From Azorhizobium oxalatiphilum (GTDB taxonomy: Bacteria > Pseudomonadota > Alphaproteobacteria > Rhizobiales > Xanthobacteraceae), in NCBI RefSeq assembly GCF_014635325.1, contig NZ_BMCT01000001.1, forward strand, positions 62,001-126,000: DNA of 64,000 nucleotides, given 5' to 3'. Positions 9,004-19,682 of this stretch are shown here, piece after piece; within the stretch, counting starts at the first letter, position 1; each line of letters starts with the position of its first letter. The position numbers and the translations under genes are program-made. The notes under the pieces were generated by a model. It worked only from the letters and a program-made list of their open reading frames with translations, was not told the DNA's origin and made no database searches.

Positions 9004-9792
9004 ATGGCGGGACAGCAGAGCCGATGGATTGCGCGCGGTGCCCACGCGTTTCCTGTCTTCGCGTTTCCTGCCTTCGCCGGTCTTGCCCCTGCTGTCCTTG
9101 CCCTTGCTGTCCTTGTGGCCGGAGCTTTCGCCCCGCATCCCGCGCGGGCGCAGGAGCCGCAGGCGCAAGCGGTGGATGGCCTGCCCGGCGTGGCGCTGAA
9201 GCTGGTGCCGCCGGCGGGCCTGTGCCGGGTGGATCCGGTGGAGGACGAGGAGGCGTTCGAGGCGGCGGCCGGGCTGCTGGGCAGCGAGATGCTGGCGCTC
9301 TGGTTCACCTGCGCGGATCTGGCCCGCTACCGGGCGGGGGAGGACGGGCGGCCGGCGCGCTGGATGTATGTGCTGGTGCAGCGTGACGGGAAGGGGCAGG
9401 TGCGCCCGCTGCCGAACATCACCCGGCAGGAGGCGTTCGACCGCTGGGCCGACGCGTGGGAGAACGAGGCCGAGGCGCGCATCGCGCAGGCCAGGAAGAA
9501 GCTGCGCGCGGAGCTGGATCTGGAGGCGGCCGAGATCGGCAAGCCGCAGATCTTCGGCCCCGATGGCACCGCCATCTATCTGGCCATGCCGGGCCAGCTC
9601 ACCGATGCCGGCGCGGCGCAGCCGACGCGGGTGGCCTCGGTGTCGGGCTGGTCCATGATCCTGAACTACCGTCTCGGCATCGGCCTTGCCGAGCGTGATG
9701 CGGGAGCCGAGCGTTTCCCCGCTATGGTGGACGAGGTGCGGGCGGTGATGATGTCACTGGACCGCCTGTCGGTGGCGACACCGGGGCGGTGA
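9004..9792 (+). CDS. exported protein of unknown function
   Basis: A 262-residue protein with a long hydrophobic leader (about residues 14-48, ending in ARAQ). Several in-frame downstream starts are possible. The mature region (LKLVPPAGLCRVDPVEDEEAFEAAAGLLGSEMLALWF) and its end (VASVSGWSMILNYRLGIGLAERD) loosely resemble the style of the 320-residue exported protein at 5564-6526, which also opens with a VPPxG phrase. No domain is recognised. Confidence 0.7.
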   Translation: MAGQQSRWIARGAHAFPVFAFPAFAGLAPAVLALAVLVAGAFAPHPARAQEPQAQAVDGLPGVALKLVPPAGLCRVDPVEDEEAFEAAAGLLGSEMLALWFTCADLARYRAGEDGRPARWMYVLVQRDGKGQVRPLPNITRQEAFDRWADAWENEAEARIAQARKKLRAELDLEAAEIGKPQIFGPDGTAIYLAMPGQLTDAGAAQPTRVASVSGWSMILNYRLGIGLAERDAGAERFPAMVDEVRAVMMSLDRLSVATPGR

Positions 9793-9858
9793 GGGCGCCC
9801 CGTCATTCCGGCTCGCGGCATCTGCTGATGGTCTGCTCAGCAGGGGAGCTACAGCGCC

Positions 9859-10227
9859 TCATCCATCCAGAAACACATACAGTTCCCTGATCTTCCCATC
9901 CCGCACCAATGCGAAGTCGGTGCCGGTGACGCGGTGCGGATCTTCGGCCGGGCCATAGGTCCAGTTGAGGCGGCCGGCGCCATCCTGTGCATTGCCGACG
10001 GTCTGCACCTCGCCCGCCGCTGCGAAGACGAAGCCGGGGGTGGCCGCCTGCACGGCGGCGGCGGCAGCGTCTATGCCGTCCCGGCCACTGTGGATGCGGC
10101 CGTGATCGCCGAATACCGCGCCCTCGGCATAGAGGGCGTCCACGGCGGCGCGGCGTGGGGCCGGGTCTCGGCCGCCGAACACGTCCAGCAGGTTGCGGGT
10201 CATCAGGCTCTGGATGGTCTCGCTCAT
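9859..10227 (-). CDS. nuclear transport factor 2-like (SnoaL-type) family protein
   Basis: 122 residues from MSETIQSLMTRNLLDVFGGRD; an in-frame ATG at 10254 would add 9. The pattern is an alpha-helical start, then DALYAEGAVFGDHGRIHSGRDGI, then alternating strands ending DFALVRDGKIRELYVFLD. This is the signature of the small NTF2/SnoaL cone fold. It lies just downstream of an SDR gene on the same strand, with an 88-bp gap, and may share its transcript. The substrate is unknown. Confidence 0.78.
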   Translation of the reverse strand: MSETIQSLMTRNLLDVFGGRDPAPRRAAVDALYAEGAVFGDHGRIHSGRDGIDAAAAAVQAATPGFVFAAAGEVQTVGNAQDGAGRLNWTYGPAEDPHRVTGTDFALVRDGKIRELYVFLDG

Positions 10228-10315
10228 GATGGGGCTCCCGGAAATGAAGGGCATGAAAGGACTGAAGGAAGGTACGGCGGGCGCCGGGTGTCTTTCCCCG
10301 GTGCCCGCCCGGTGG

Positions 10316-11065
10316 TCAGATCTGCGTCATGCCGCCATCGACGAACAGTTCGGCGCCATTGATGAAGCTGGCGGCGTCGGAAGCGAGGAACATCACCGCC
10401 TTCGCCACGTCCTCCGGCTGGCCCACGCGCCCGGCGGGGATGGAGGCCAGCATAGAGGACTTCACGCCTTCCGCCTGCGCGCCGCCGCCGAACAGGTCGT
10501 TGAGGCCGGCGGTGTCGATCACGCCGGGGCTCACCACATTCACCCGGATATGACGGTCCTTCAGATCGAGGATCCAGTTGCGGGCGAAGTTGCGCACCGC
10601 CGCCTTGGTGGCGCTGTAGACGCTGAAGGCCGCATTGCCCGTGGAGCCCGTCACCGAGCCGGTCAGCACCACCGAAGCGCCGTCCTTCAGCAGGGGCAGG
10701 GCCTTCTGTACGGTGAACAGCACGCCCTTCACATTGGTGGCGAAGGTGTCGTCGAAATGGGCTTCGTCAATGGCGCCCAGCGGGGCGAAGCCGCCACCGC
10801 CCGCATTGGCGAACAGCACGTCGATCTGGGCATGGCGCTGCTGGACGGCGTCATAGAGCTTGTCGATGTCGGCGAGCTTGGACATGTCGGCCTTCACGCC
10901 GACCACGTTGCCGCCGATAGCCTTCACTGCCGCGTCCAGCGCCTCCTGCCGGCGGCCGGTGATGAAGACGAAGGCGCCCTCGTTCGCGAACGCCTTGGCG
11001 GTACCGAGACCGATGCCGCTGGTGCCGCCGGTGACGATGACGACCTTGTTCTGGAACGTGTTCAT
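10316..11065 (-). CDS. short-chain dehydrogenase/reductase
   Basis: A 249-residue NAD(P)-dependent oxidoreductase. It has the cofactor motif TGGTSGIG near residue 12, NAG in LFANAGGGGF, catalytic Ser in VLTGSVTGS, the YSATK active site, and the C-terminal GAELFVDGGMTQI. Arg in ITGRRQEAL suggests NADPH preference (inferred). It is divergent from a LysR regulator with 171 bp between starts. That regulator is likely to control it, possibly with the downstream SnoaL-like gene. Confidence 0.92.
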   Translation of the reverse strand: MNTFQNKVVIVTGGTSGIGLGTAKAFANEGAFVFITGRRQEALDAAVKAIGGNVVGVKADMSKLADIDKLYDAVQQRHAQIDVLFANAGGGGFAPLGAIDEAHFDDTFATNVKGVLFTVQKALPLLKDGASVVLTGSVTGSTGNAAFSVYSATKAAVRNFARNWILDLKDRHIRVNVVSPGVIDTAGLNDLFGGGAQAEGVKSSMLASIPAGRVGQPEDVAKAVMFLASDAASFINGAELFVDGGMTQI

Positions 11066-11206
11066 GATCCTGTCCTGTCTCTTGGCTTGGGAGGCGGATG
11101 GGGTGTGGTCAGACCCGATCCGGCTCCCGCGGCGGCCCGTGCCGTCGTTGATGAAATAGAGATAGATCCAGAACGCTGATGCCTGTAGCCGGCATTTGTG
11201 GCACGT

Positions 11207-11228
11207 ATCGTTCCACTGATGGAACGAT
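11207..11228. promoter_or_regulatory. perfect inverted repeat, probable LysR operator
   Basis: Arms ATCGTTCCA and TGGAACGAT flank a 4-nt centre. A T-N11-A core typical of LysR-type boxes is included. It sits 9 bp before the LysR ATG and 142 bp before the divergent SDR start, so binding would most directly repress the regulator's own expression. Confidence 0.55.
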
Positions 11229-11236
11229 GGCGGCCC

Positions 11237-12136
11237 ATGGCTGATCTCAACGACTATGCTTTCTTCGCGCAGGTAGTGGCCCATGGCGGCTTCGCCCCGG
11301 CGGGCCGCGCCCTGCGCATTCCCAAGTCCAAGCTCAGCCGCCGCATCGCGGCGCTGGAGGCGCGGCTCGGCGTGCGGCTGATCGAGCGCTCCTCCCGGCG
11401 CTTCCGCGTCACCGAGGTGGGGCTGGCCTTCCATGCCCGCTGCCGAGCCATGCTGGAGGAGGCGGAGCAGGCGGAAGCGCTCGTTGCGCAGGCGCTCAGC
11501 GAGCCCGCCGGGCTGGTGCGCTTCAGCAGCCCCACCGGTCTCGTGGAGGTGCTCTCGCCGGGTCTGCCGGTCTTCCTCGCCCGCCATCCCAAGGTGCGCC
11601 TTCAGGTGATCGCCGCCGACCGGCCGGTGGACCTGATCGCCGAGCGCATCGACGTGGCGCTGCGGGTGCGGGTGGACCTTGCCACCGATGCCTCGCTGAC
11701 CATGCGCACGCTGGGCCGCTCCCGCCGCATTCTCGTGGCCGGGCGGGGAATGGCGAACCGGGCGGGGGCGGACATCGCGGCGCTCGCCGACCTGCCGACG
11801 CTGGGGTCCGGCGAGGAGATTGGCGAGACGGTGTGGGATCTGGTGGGGCCGGACGGGCTGGTGAGGCACCATCGCCATGAGCCGCGCATGACCTGTACCG
11901 ATTTTGCGGCCCTGCGCGAGGCGGCCGGCGCCGGGCTCGGCGTGGCGCTGCTGCCGGATCACGTCTGCCGGGTCGACCTTGAAAGCGGGCGGCTGGTGCG
12001 GGTGTTTCCCGGCTGGGGCGGGCAGATGGGCATCGTGCACATCGTCTTCACCACACGGCGGGGGCTGACGCCTGCGGTGCGGGCCTTCATCGACCATCTG
12101 GCGGCCACTTTCGGCGCCCTGAGGCTGGACGATTAG
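11237..12136 (+). CDS. LysR-type transcriptional regulator
   Basis: 299 residues from MADLNDYAFFAQV; an in-frame ATG at 11198 would place the palindrome at 11207-11228 inside the gene, so the later start is preferred. The N-terminal winged helix reads FAPAGRALRIPKSKLSRRIAALEARLGVRLIERSSRRFRVTEVG. The effector domain follows, with ending VRAFIDHLAATFGALRL as in the DNA-binding family around AaeR/DsdC-like aromatic regulators. It is divergent from the SDR gene, which is its probable target. Confidence 0.92.
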   Translation: MADLNDYAFFAQVVAHGGFAPAGRALRIPKSKLSRRIAALEARLGVRLIERSSRRFRVTEVGLAFHARCRAMLEEAEQAEALVAQALSEPAGLVRFSSPTGLVEVLSPGLPVFLARHPKVRLQVIAADRPVDLIAERIDVALRVRVDLATDASLTMRTLGRSRRILVAGRGMANRAGADIAALADLPTLGSGEEIGETVWDLVGPDGLVRHHRHEPRMTCTDFAALREAAGAGLGVALLPDHVCRVDLESGRLVRVFPGWGGQMGIVHIVFTTRRGLTPAVRAFIDHLAATFGALRLDD

Positions 12137-12388
12137 GACGCGCCCGGCCATGCGAAGCGGGAGCCGCATCACCGGGCGCTGGCCGATGCGGGGGTGGCAT
12201 CGGTTGGGAAAAAGGGGCGACGCGGGCGGGCGCGGGGCGGCCCGACGGCTGTGACTTCGGCTACCGCGCGGGTGGAGGCGCGGGCGGAAAAAGGGGCGCC
12301 CGGCGTGGCATGGGCCAACGGGCCGGGCGCAGGTCCCGGTGCAAGGTGGGTGGCACCGGAGGGAGGATGGGTGAGGCGCCCGCCACCC

Positions 12389-13219
12389 TCAGGGGCAGAC
12401 CGGGGTGCCGGTGGCGGCGCCGCAGCTGGTGCGCGGGCTGCCTGTGTCGCTGCTGTTGATCAGCTGAATATATTCAACGTGAAAGGTGTCGTAGGTGTTT
12501 TCGATAAAGGGAACGAAGTCGGCATAGGCCTTTTTGCTGATCATGTTCAGGCAGAAGGCCTCGGACGTGCCCGTGGAATGGTCGGGCAGGCTGTGGGTGA
12601 GGGTGTCCCACTGCTTCAGCAGGCTGGCGATGATGGGCTTGCCGGGGGTGGCGTCGGGCCCATCGACATAGATGGCTTCCTTCAGCTGCGTGATGTCGAC
12701 ACTTGTCGGCCGCCGCAGGGCGCAGCTGCTCTTCGCGCCCGTGAGCGTGCCGATCCTTGTCAGGCCGGTGGTGGGGTCGAGGTATTTGGCCGCAAGGGCG
12801 CCCAGGGCGCTGGGATTGCCGCTGCCGGAGGAGGCCGAGCTGCAGACCAGGAAGGAGACCGTCGCAGGCACGCTGTTATGCTGGCCCTGGAATGCGCCGG
12901 CGAAGCCCGTGGAGGAGGTGCCGCCGATCGCGCCCGGCGCGCCATGGGCGGACACGACGACGGTGTCGAAAGCATCCAGCGACTGCGTGTGGCCGACGGC
13001 CGAGAAGCTCGCGCCGTCGAAATAGAATGGGACGGGCTTCCCCGGCATGGTGTCGCGCGTCCACATGAAGTCCATGGCGTCGGCCTGATTGTCGCACAGG
13101 GTCTTGGTGAGGATGTAGGCATAATCGGCGCGCGCGACGGCCGGGCCGAGCAGGGCCGTGACCATGGCGGCGAGGCTGCGGGCGATGAGGCTGCGGCGGG
13201 GGCGGGAGAGCAGGGGCAT
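12389..13219 (-). CDS. exported protein with caspase-fold-like His and Cys motifs
   Basis: 276 residues starting MPLLSRPRRSLIARSLAAM, with a twin-arginine-like leader ending AVARA. The mature part contains a hydrophobic strand followed by SAHG (DTVVVSAHGAPG). About 40 residues later comes a second strand followed by Cys (ATVSFLVCSSASSGSG). This order and spacing is that of clan CD cysteine peptidases (caspase, gingipain, C80). Six further Cys, including the C-terminal CGAATGTPVCP, suggest disulfides outside the cytoplasm. I do not recognise the family; the peptidase idea is inference from two motifs. An alternative is a catalytically unrelated secreted protein. Confidence 0.6.
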   Translation of the reverse strand: MPLLSRPRRSLIARSLAAMVTALLGPAVARADYAYILTKTLCDNQADAMDFMWTRDTMPGKPVPFYFDGASFSAVGHTQSLDAFDTVVVSAHGAPGAIGGTSSTGFAGAFQGQHNSVPATVSFLVCSSASSGSGNPSALGALAAKYLDPTTGLTRIGTLTGAKSSCALRRPTSVDITQLKEAIYVDGPDATPGKPIIASLLKQWDTLTHSLPDHSTGTSEAFCLNMISKKAYADFVPFIENTYDTFHVEYIQLINSSDTGSPRTSCGAATGTPVCP

Positions 13220-13297
13220 GACGGCCTCCATCGGTGCGGTCCGCACCGCCATGCGGGCGGGCGATGGGGCAAGGCTAGGGTGGGCGCGCGCCGCCGG

Positions 13298-13315
13298 CTG
13301 TGACTTTGGTCACAG
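13298..13315. promoter_or_regulatory. perfect CRP/FNR-type palindrome
   Basis: TGTGA-N6-TCACA with matching outer C/G (arms CTGTGAC and GTCACAG). A related half-conserved copy (GGCGTGACTTTGGCGACCG) follows at about 13324-13342. Both lie between the divergent caspase-like gene (start 13219) and the SecDF-P1-like gene (start 13451). Confidence 0.6.
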
Positions 13316-13450
13316 GGCGGGAGGCGTGACTTTGGCGACCGCCCCGGCAATAAGGCGAAACAAATGGGCGGTTGCAGCCAAGCTCCCGTCACGACAGGAT
13401 GCCGCCGCCGCGCGAGGGGCCGCCGTACGAGGGGGGATCGAGACACGGGT

Positions 13451-13834
13451 ATGAGAGCGTCGTTCGCTTTGATTTTGCCGGGGTTGCTGTGTGCGCTGAC
13501 CCTGATGACCGCGCCGGCCCGCGCGGACACCGTCTCCCTTGCCGCCGCCAAGGCGGTGGCCCTGAAGGATCCCTATAGCGGACGCCCCGCCGTGACGGTG
13601 CAACTGACGGCTGAAAGTCGCCACGACCTCGCCGCGCTCACCCAGGCCCATGTGGGCGGGCAGGTGGAGGTGCGGGTGCGGGGCCGGGTGCTGGTGACGC
13701 TGGCGGTGCGCGATCCCATCACCTCCGGTACCTTCAGCGTGGCGGGCCTGAGCCCGGAAGAGGCCGAGACGCTGGCAGCGGAACTGGGCGCTGGCGCCCT
13801 GATCGAGGTGAAGACCCTCCCGCCCGGCCACTGA
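13451..13834 (+). CDS. stand-alone exported SecDF P1-head-like protein
   Basis: 127 residues: a Sec signal peptide ([20 protein letters not shown]), then about 100 residues that match the P1 head subdomain of SecD. These are [70 protein letters not shown]. In SecD this part is periplasmic and followed by membrane helices; here nothing follows. It may be a diverged free-standing domain that binds exported peptide or another ligand (inference). Similarity is judged by eye against SecD's VGRPFAIVLDGEVISAPVI-type pattern. Confidence 0.72.
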   Translation: MRASFALILPGLLCALTLMTAPARADTVSLAAAKAVALKDPYSGRPAVTVQLTAESRHDLAALTQAHVGGQVEVRVRGRVLVTLAVRDPITSGTFSVAGLSPEEAETLAAELGAGALIEVKTLPPGH

Positions 13835-14211
13835 TCGGGGCACGGGCCGGCCGCCTGCGGGCGGCCGTTCCGGGGCTGACATGCGCCGTGCGGGCCGCTT
13901 CCGGCCCCGGTTGGCGTGATGCCCGATCCGAATACCTCTCTCGGGGCGGCGCGAGCCCCGACGGGCCCTTGTGGGGCCTTGACAAGGCGCGGTCTTTGCC
14001 AATCCCCTCGCGGGAAGTTGAAAAAGCGATCGCCTGCATTGCAGCACGCCTTGCGGCGTCTGAAGCGCCCTCCTATATCGGCTTTCGAACGCCGTCAGCT
14101 GCGGCGTACCCCAATTCAAATAGGGGGTCGGCGGGATATGCGGGGATTGGCCTTCCGTGTCTCCCATCGGGCGCTTCATGGCCCGGCCGACCTGCCGACA
14201 AGGAGAAGTAC
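13835..14211. other. dnaK upstream region
   Basis: A 377-bp gap. It holds the candidate heat-shock promoter at 14050-14078, a second CTTGAC at about 13978, and a leader of roughly 120 nt. The dnaK frame stays open upstream to 13888, but this part lacks conserved coding. No small gene is seen. Confidence 0.6.
14050..14078 (+). promoter_or_regulatory. candidate RpoH-type heat-shock promoter of dnaK
   Basis: CTTGCG (14050-14055), a spacer of exactly 17 nt, then CTATAT (14073-14078) followed by CG. This agrees well with the alphaproteobacterial RpoH pattern CTTG-N17-(C)YTATnT. The predicted start site is near 14085, about 125 nt before the dnaK ATG. Confidence 0.6.
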
Positions 14212-16113
<1,902 letters not shown>

Positions 16114-16127
16114 TCCCAGACGACCGG

Positions 16128-16155
16128 AACGGCGGCCCCAAAGGCCGCCGTTTCC
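16128..16155 (+). terminator. intrinsic terminator after dnaK
   Basis: Stem AACGGCGGCC / GGCCGCCGTT, loop CCAAA, followed by TTTCC. It sits 15 bp beyond the dnaK stop. Some transcripts may end before dnaJ. Confidence 0.7.
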
Positions 16156-16540
16156 CTATTCGCGGGTCGTGGCCGGCCTTGATGTCGGCCTTCGGCCCTT
16201 GAGCGGGACAAGCCCTGCGAGACGTCTCCCGAACCTGCGATGGGGTCGGGGATGCAGGGTGCCCGGCGGAGCCGCCGGCCGATACCGGCGCGGCCGCAGG
16301 GCGCCCGGCGTGGCCGCAGGGCGGAAGGTCCCGGTGTTCCGGTGTCCCGGCAGGGCGCTGCGGGTCGCATGACGTTTGCGCAGGAGAGCTTCTCCCGGCG
16401 GACCGCGCTTGCAAACCGGGCGGGTGCCTGCTCTAGACAAGCCTGTGCCGCTACGTGGGGTCGCGGGCCGGGATGGAATTTTCAGGCGTGCGCGCCTGAC
16501 CTTGAGGACCGGACGGCCCGGCGAGGAAAAAGCGAAGACC
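16156..16540. other. dnaK-dnaJ spacer
   Basis: About 385 bp without a gene. Short direct repeats of the type GGCCGCAGGGCG occur near 16290-16325. A weak promoter-like pair (CTTGCA, N17, CTCTAG near 16408-16436) could start a dnaJ transcript. GAGGAAAAAGCGA just before 16541 may serve as the ribosome-binding site. Confidence 0.4.
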
Positions 16541-17698
16541 ATGGCGAAGCGAGATTATTACGAAGTGCTCGGCTGCGAGCGCGGCTCCGACGAAACGGTG
16601 CTGAAGGCTTCGTTCCGCAAGCTGGCGATGAAGTGGCACCCGGACAAGAATCCGGGCGACCCCGAGGCCGAGGTCCGCTTCAAGGAAATCTCCGAAGCCT
16701 ACGAAGTGCTCAAGGACCCGCAGAAGCGCGGCGCCTATGACCGCTTCGGCCATGCCGCCTTCGAGAATGGCGGCGGCGGCGGTGGCGGCGCCGGCTTCAA
16801 TGCCGATTTCGCCTCCACCTTCGCGGACATCTTCGACGATCTGTTCGGCGGCTCCATGGGGCGCGGCGGTGGCCAGCAGCGCGGCGGCGGCGGTGGCCGG
16901 GCGCGCGGGGCGGACCTGCGCTACAACATGGACATCACGCTGGAGGAAGCCTTCTCCGGCAAGACCGCCCAGATCAACATCCCCACCTCCATCTCGTGCG
17001 AGGTGTGCTCGGGCACCGGCGCCAAGGCCGGCACCCAGCCCAAGACCTGCCGCACCTGCGGCGGCGCCGGCAAGATCCGCCATGCGCAGGGTTTCTTCAC
17101 CCTTGAGCGCACCTGCCCCTCCTGTCAGGGCCGGGGCAGCGTGATCGAGGATCCCTGCCCGAACTGCGGCGGCGCCGGCCGCGTGACCCGCGAGCGGAAC
17201 CTGCAGGTGCAGATCCCGGCGGGCGTGGAAGACGGCACCCGCATCCGCCTTGCCGGCGAGGGCGAGGCCGGCGTGCGCGGCGGCCCTGCGGGCGATCTCT
17301 ACATCTTCCTGTCCATCGAGCCGCACACCTTCTTCCAGCGGGAGGGCGCGGACCTGTATTGCCGCGCCCCCATCTCCATGGTGACGGCGGCGCTGGGTGG
17401 CACGGTGGAAGTGCCGACCATCGGCGGCGAGAAGACCAATGTGAAGATTCCCGAGGGCACGCAGTCGGGCAAGCGCCTGCGCATGGCCGGTTCGGGCATG
17501 CCGGTGCTGCGCTCGCGCTCGTTCGGCGACATGTATGTGCAGGTGGTGGTGGAGACGCCGCAGAACCTGACCAAGCGCCAGAAGGAACTGCTGGCGGAAT
17601 TCGAGGGCCTCTCCTCCTCGGAGACGCACCCGGAATCCAACGGCTTCTTCGCCAAGATGAAGGACTTCTTCCAGGGCGCTGGCAGCGACAACGAGTGA
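16541..17698 (+). CDS. dnaJ: chaperone protein DnaJ (Hsp40)
   Basis: 385 residues with complete type I architecture. The J domain holds the HPD motif ([10 protein letters not shown], about residue 33) and is followed by a Gly-rich stretch (residues 78-125 with poly-Gly runs). The zinc domain carries four CxxCxGxG repeats ([37 protein letters not shown]). The C-terminal substrate-binding domains follow. It stimulates DnaK ATPase and delivers substrates. A 427-bp gap and a terminator separate it from dnaK, so it probably has its own promoter as well. Confidence 0.98.
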   Translation: MAKRDYYEVLGCERGSDETVLKASFRKLAMKWHPDKNPGDPEAEVRFKEISEAYEVLKDPQKRGAYDRFGHAAFENGGGGGGGAGFNADFASTFADIFDDLFGGSMGRGGGQQRGGGGGRARGADLRYNMDITLEEAFSGKTAQINIPTSISCEVCSGTGAKAGTQPKTCRTCGGAGKIRHAQGFFTLERTCPSCQGRGSVIEDPCPNCGGAGRVTRERNLQVQIPAGVEDGTRIRLAGEGEAGVRGGPAGDLYIFLSIEPHTFFQREGADLYCRAPISMVTAALGGTVEVPTIGGEKTNVKIPEGTQSGKRLRMAGSGMPVLRSRSFGDMYVQVVVETPQNLTKRQKELLAEFEGLSSSETHPESNGFFAKMKDFFQGAGSDNE

Positions 17699-17924
17699 AG
17701 TTGCGCGGGCGGCAGGTCTTTATCTGCCGCTGCGTCTGTTCGGTCTTCTCAGGTCTTGAACGTGCCGGTCGCCCATGGCGGCCGGCATTTCTTTTTTCAG
17801 GTCCCTGAGCCGCCTGATCCTTGACGCAAGGATAAGGCAATCCAGCTCGCCTATGTTCACGCTAGGCACTACCCATCTACGTCGTGTTTCACCCCCGCGT
17901 CGCGCGGAAGGCGTGGATCAGGAC

Positions 17925-19103
17925 ATGCCGGTCTTGCCCAATAGCTTTCGGACCGGGTTCCCAGAGACCCGTGCACCGCACAGGGGATATCGCCAAGTGC
18001 TTGAGACGCTGCTTAAGACCACCGGCAAGATCGATCAGTTCCTCGACAGCGCCAGGGACAAGCCCGAGCTTGTGCTGTATGGCGCCGGATTCGCGCTTCC
18101 GGACATCGTGAGAAAGCTGGAGCGGCATGGATTTCTGGTGGTGGCGATCTGTGATTCCAATCCTGCGAAGCACGGGCAGTCATTTCGCGACACCTATCCC
18201 ATCATGGCGATGGAAAAGGCGGCCGTGGAGTTCCCGCACGCGCGCTTCCTGATCTCCAGTCCGGTGTATTTCGACGAGATTCTGGCGCTTCTGGGCAAAA
18301 CGCTCGACCCGAGCAGGGTGAGCGACGTTGATCTCACCTGTGCCTACTTCTTCGACAAGGGCGAGTTTCGCAAATTCTTCACCGAGAATCTCGCGCAGTT
18401 TGAAGAAGTTCTGGGCATTCTGCATGATGAGAAATCGCGCGAAACCTATCGCCGCGTGATCAAGGGGCATCTCAGCGGCGATCGCGCCGATTTCGAGGAA
18501 GCCTCCACCGGCACCGACGATCTTTACCTGATGCGCAGTCTCCTGAAGCCGAGTGCCGATACGGTCTATGTGGATTGCGGCGCGCACGACGGAGACACGG
18601 TCAGACTGTTTCTCGAGGCCGCCGATCAAGGATACCGCAAGGTGTTCGCCTTCGAACCCGACCCGACGATGCAGGCCAGCCTCAATGCCGTGGCCGCGAC
18701 ACAGAATAGCGGGGTCGAGATCATCCCCACCGGGGTCGCCAATTGCGATGGAGTCATAAGCTTTGTCGTGGACGGGGTCTTCTCGGCCATCGTGAAAGAC
18801 GGCCCGGATCTTCCCGCCGGTACGATCTCAATTCCCGTTGCCAAGCTTGACAGCCTGCTGCTGGAAGAGGCCGTTTCCATGATCAAGCTGGATATTGAAG
18901 GCGGCGAGTACGATGCGCTGAAGGGTGCGGCACAGCTGATCCAGACGCAGCGCCCCAAACTGGCGATTTGCCTCTATCACAGGGTGGATGACCTGGTCCG
19001 GATCGCGAAGCTGGTGAAAGATCTGGTACCCGAATATAAGCTTAGAATTGAACATCAATCAAAAAGCTGCACCGATACAGTGCTGTTTGCAGCTTTGGAT
19101 TGA
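17925..19103 (+). CDS. FkbM family methyltransferase with N-terminal Rossmann-like region
   Basis: 392 residues from MPVLPNSFRTGF; earlier in-frame ATGs at 17853 and 17775 are possible. The first half contains LVLYGAGFALPDIVRKLERHGFLVVAICDSNPAKHG, a nucleotide- or sugar-nucleotide-binding-like fold. The second half is the SAM-dependent FkbM domain: VYVDCGAHDGDTVRLFL (SAM loop), VFAFEPDP, then SMIKLDIEGGEYDALKGA. Similar two-part proteins occur in surface-polysaccharide loci and O-methylate sugars (family knowledge; substrate here unknown). It is isolated from other glycan genes and its base composition is less GC-rich than its neighbours, which suggests acquisition. Confidence 0.85.
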   Translation: MPVLPNSFRTGFPETRAPHRGYRQVLETLLKTTGKIDQFLDSARDKPELVLYGAGFALPDIVRKLERHGFLVVAICDSNPAKHGQSFRDTYPIMAMEKAAVEFPHARFLISSPVYFDEILALLGKTLDPSRVSDVDLTCAYFFDKGEFRKFFTENLAQFEEVLGILHDEKSRETYRRVIKGHLSGDRADFEEASTGTDDLYLMRSLLKPSADTVYVDCGAHDGDTVRLFLEAADQGYRKVFAFEPDPTMQASLNAVAATQNSGVEIIPTGVANCDGVISFVVDGVFSAIVKDGPDLPAGTISIPVAKLDSLLLEEAVSMIKLDIEGGEYDALKGAAQLIQTQRPKLAICLYHRVDDLVRIAKLVKDLVPEYKLRIEHQSKSCTDTVLFAALD

Positions 19104-19682
19104 TGCGTGAACAGGGCGGGAGTTTCTCCGAGATTGCCGGCATCGGCTGTCTTGGGGGAGTGCCCCGTTCCTGGATCACGACTGGACCTTCGCGGGCTGC
19201 GTCCTTCCCCGTCCCTCTCCCTCGCGCCCGAAACCGGCTGCTGCCGGTCTCGGCACCTTGCAGAGCCGAAATCGGAAACATCCGACTTCGCGTGGGCAGG
19301 GTTGGAAGGGGCAAGCAGAGTTGGACAGACAGCGCACGCTGGCAGGGTGGCAGGAAATTCTACGCGACCATGAAAGGTCGGATGGCGACCGCGGGACTGG
19401 CACGCGGTCGAGCGGGCTCGTCAGAGCGCGTCGCGCCTTTCTGACTATCCGGTGCCGGTGGATCGATGGATGGCCTCCTTCGAGCGGGAGAATGACAGCG
19501 CCCCGCCCACACGCACGCGCGCCGGGAGATGCGGCGGCATCGCCCGGCCTGACCTCCGGCTCATCAATGGATGAGCATCAGATCAGCAACACGGCCGGAG
19601 ACCCCCCTCCGGTCGGGCTGTCGCGCTGCAGGCCCGTTCGTCCGTGCGGGGGAACGGATGGACAGGCCGCCGTCCGGCCTGG
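19104..19682. other. 579-bp stretch without a recognised gene
   Basis: Several overlapping open frames exist on both strands, but none has a believable start, RBS or domain. No strong hairpin or repeat was found. It separates the FkbM gene from the convergent chemoreceptor gene and may be decayed sequence. Confidence 0.4.

Noticed and set aside
11066..12172. Long N-terminal extension of the SDR frame
   Set aside because: It is antisense to the LysR gene; the SDR fold begins at MNTFQNKVVIVTGG (11065).
12194..13303. A 369-codon plus-strand frame over the caspase-like gene
   Set aside because: Low-complexity Gly/Arg/Ala translation, while the minus strand has a signal peptide and ordered motifs.
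17708..17735. Hairpin GCGGCAG/CTGCCGC after dnaJ
   Set aside because: No U-tract and an 8-nt loop; too weak to call a terminator.
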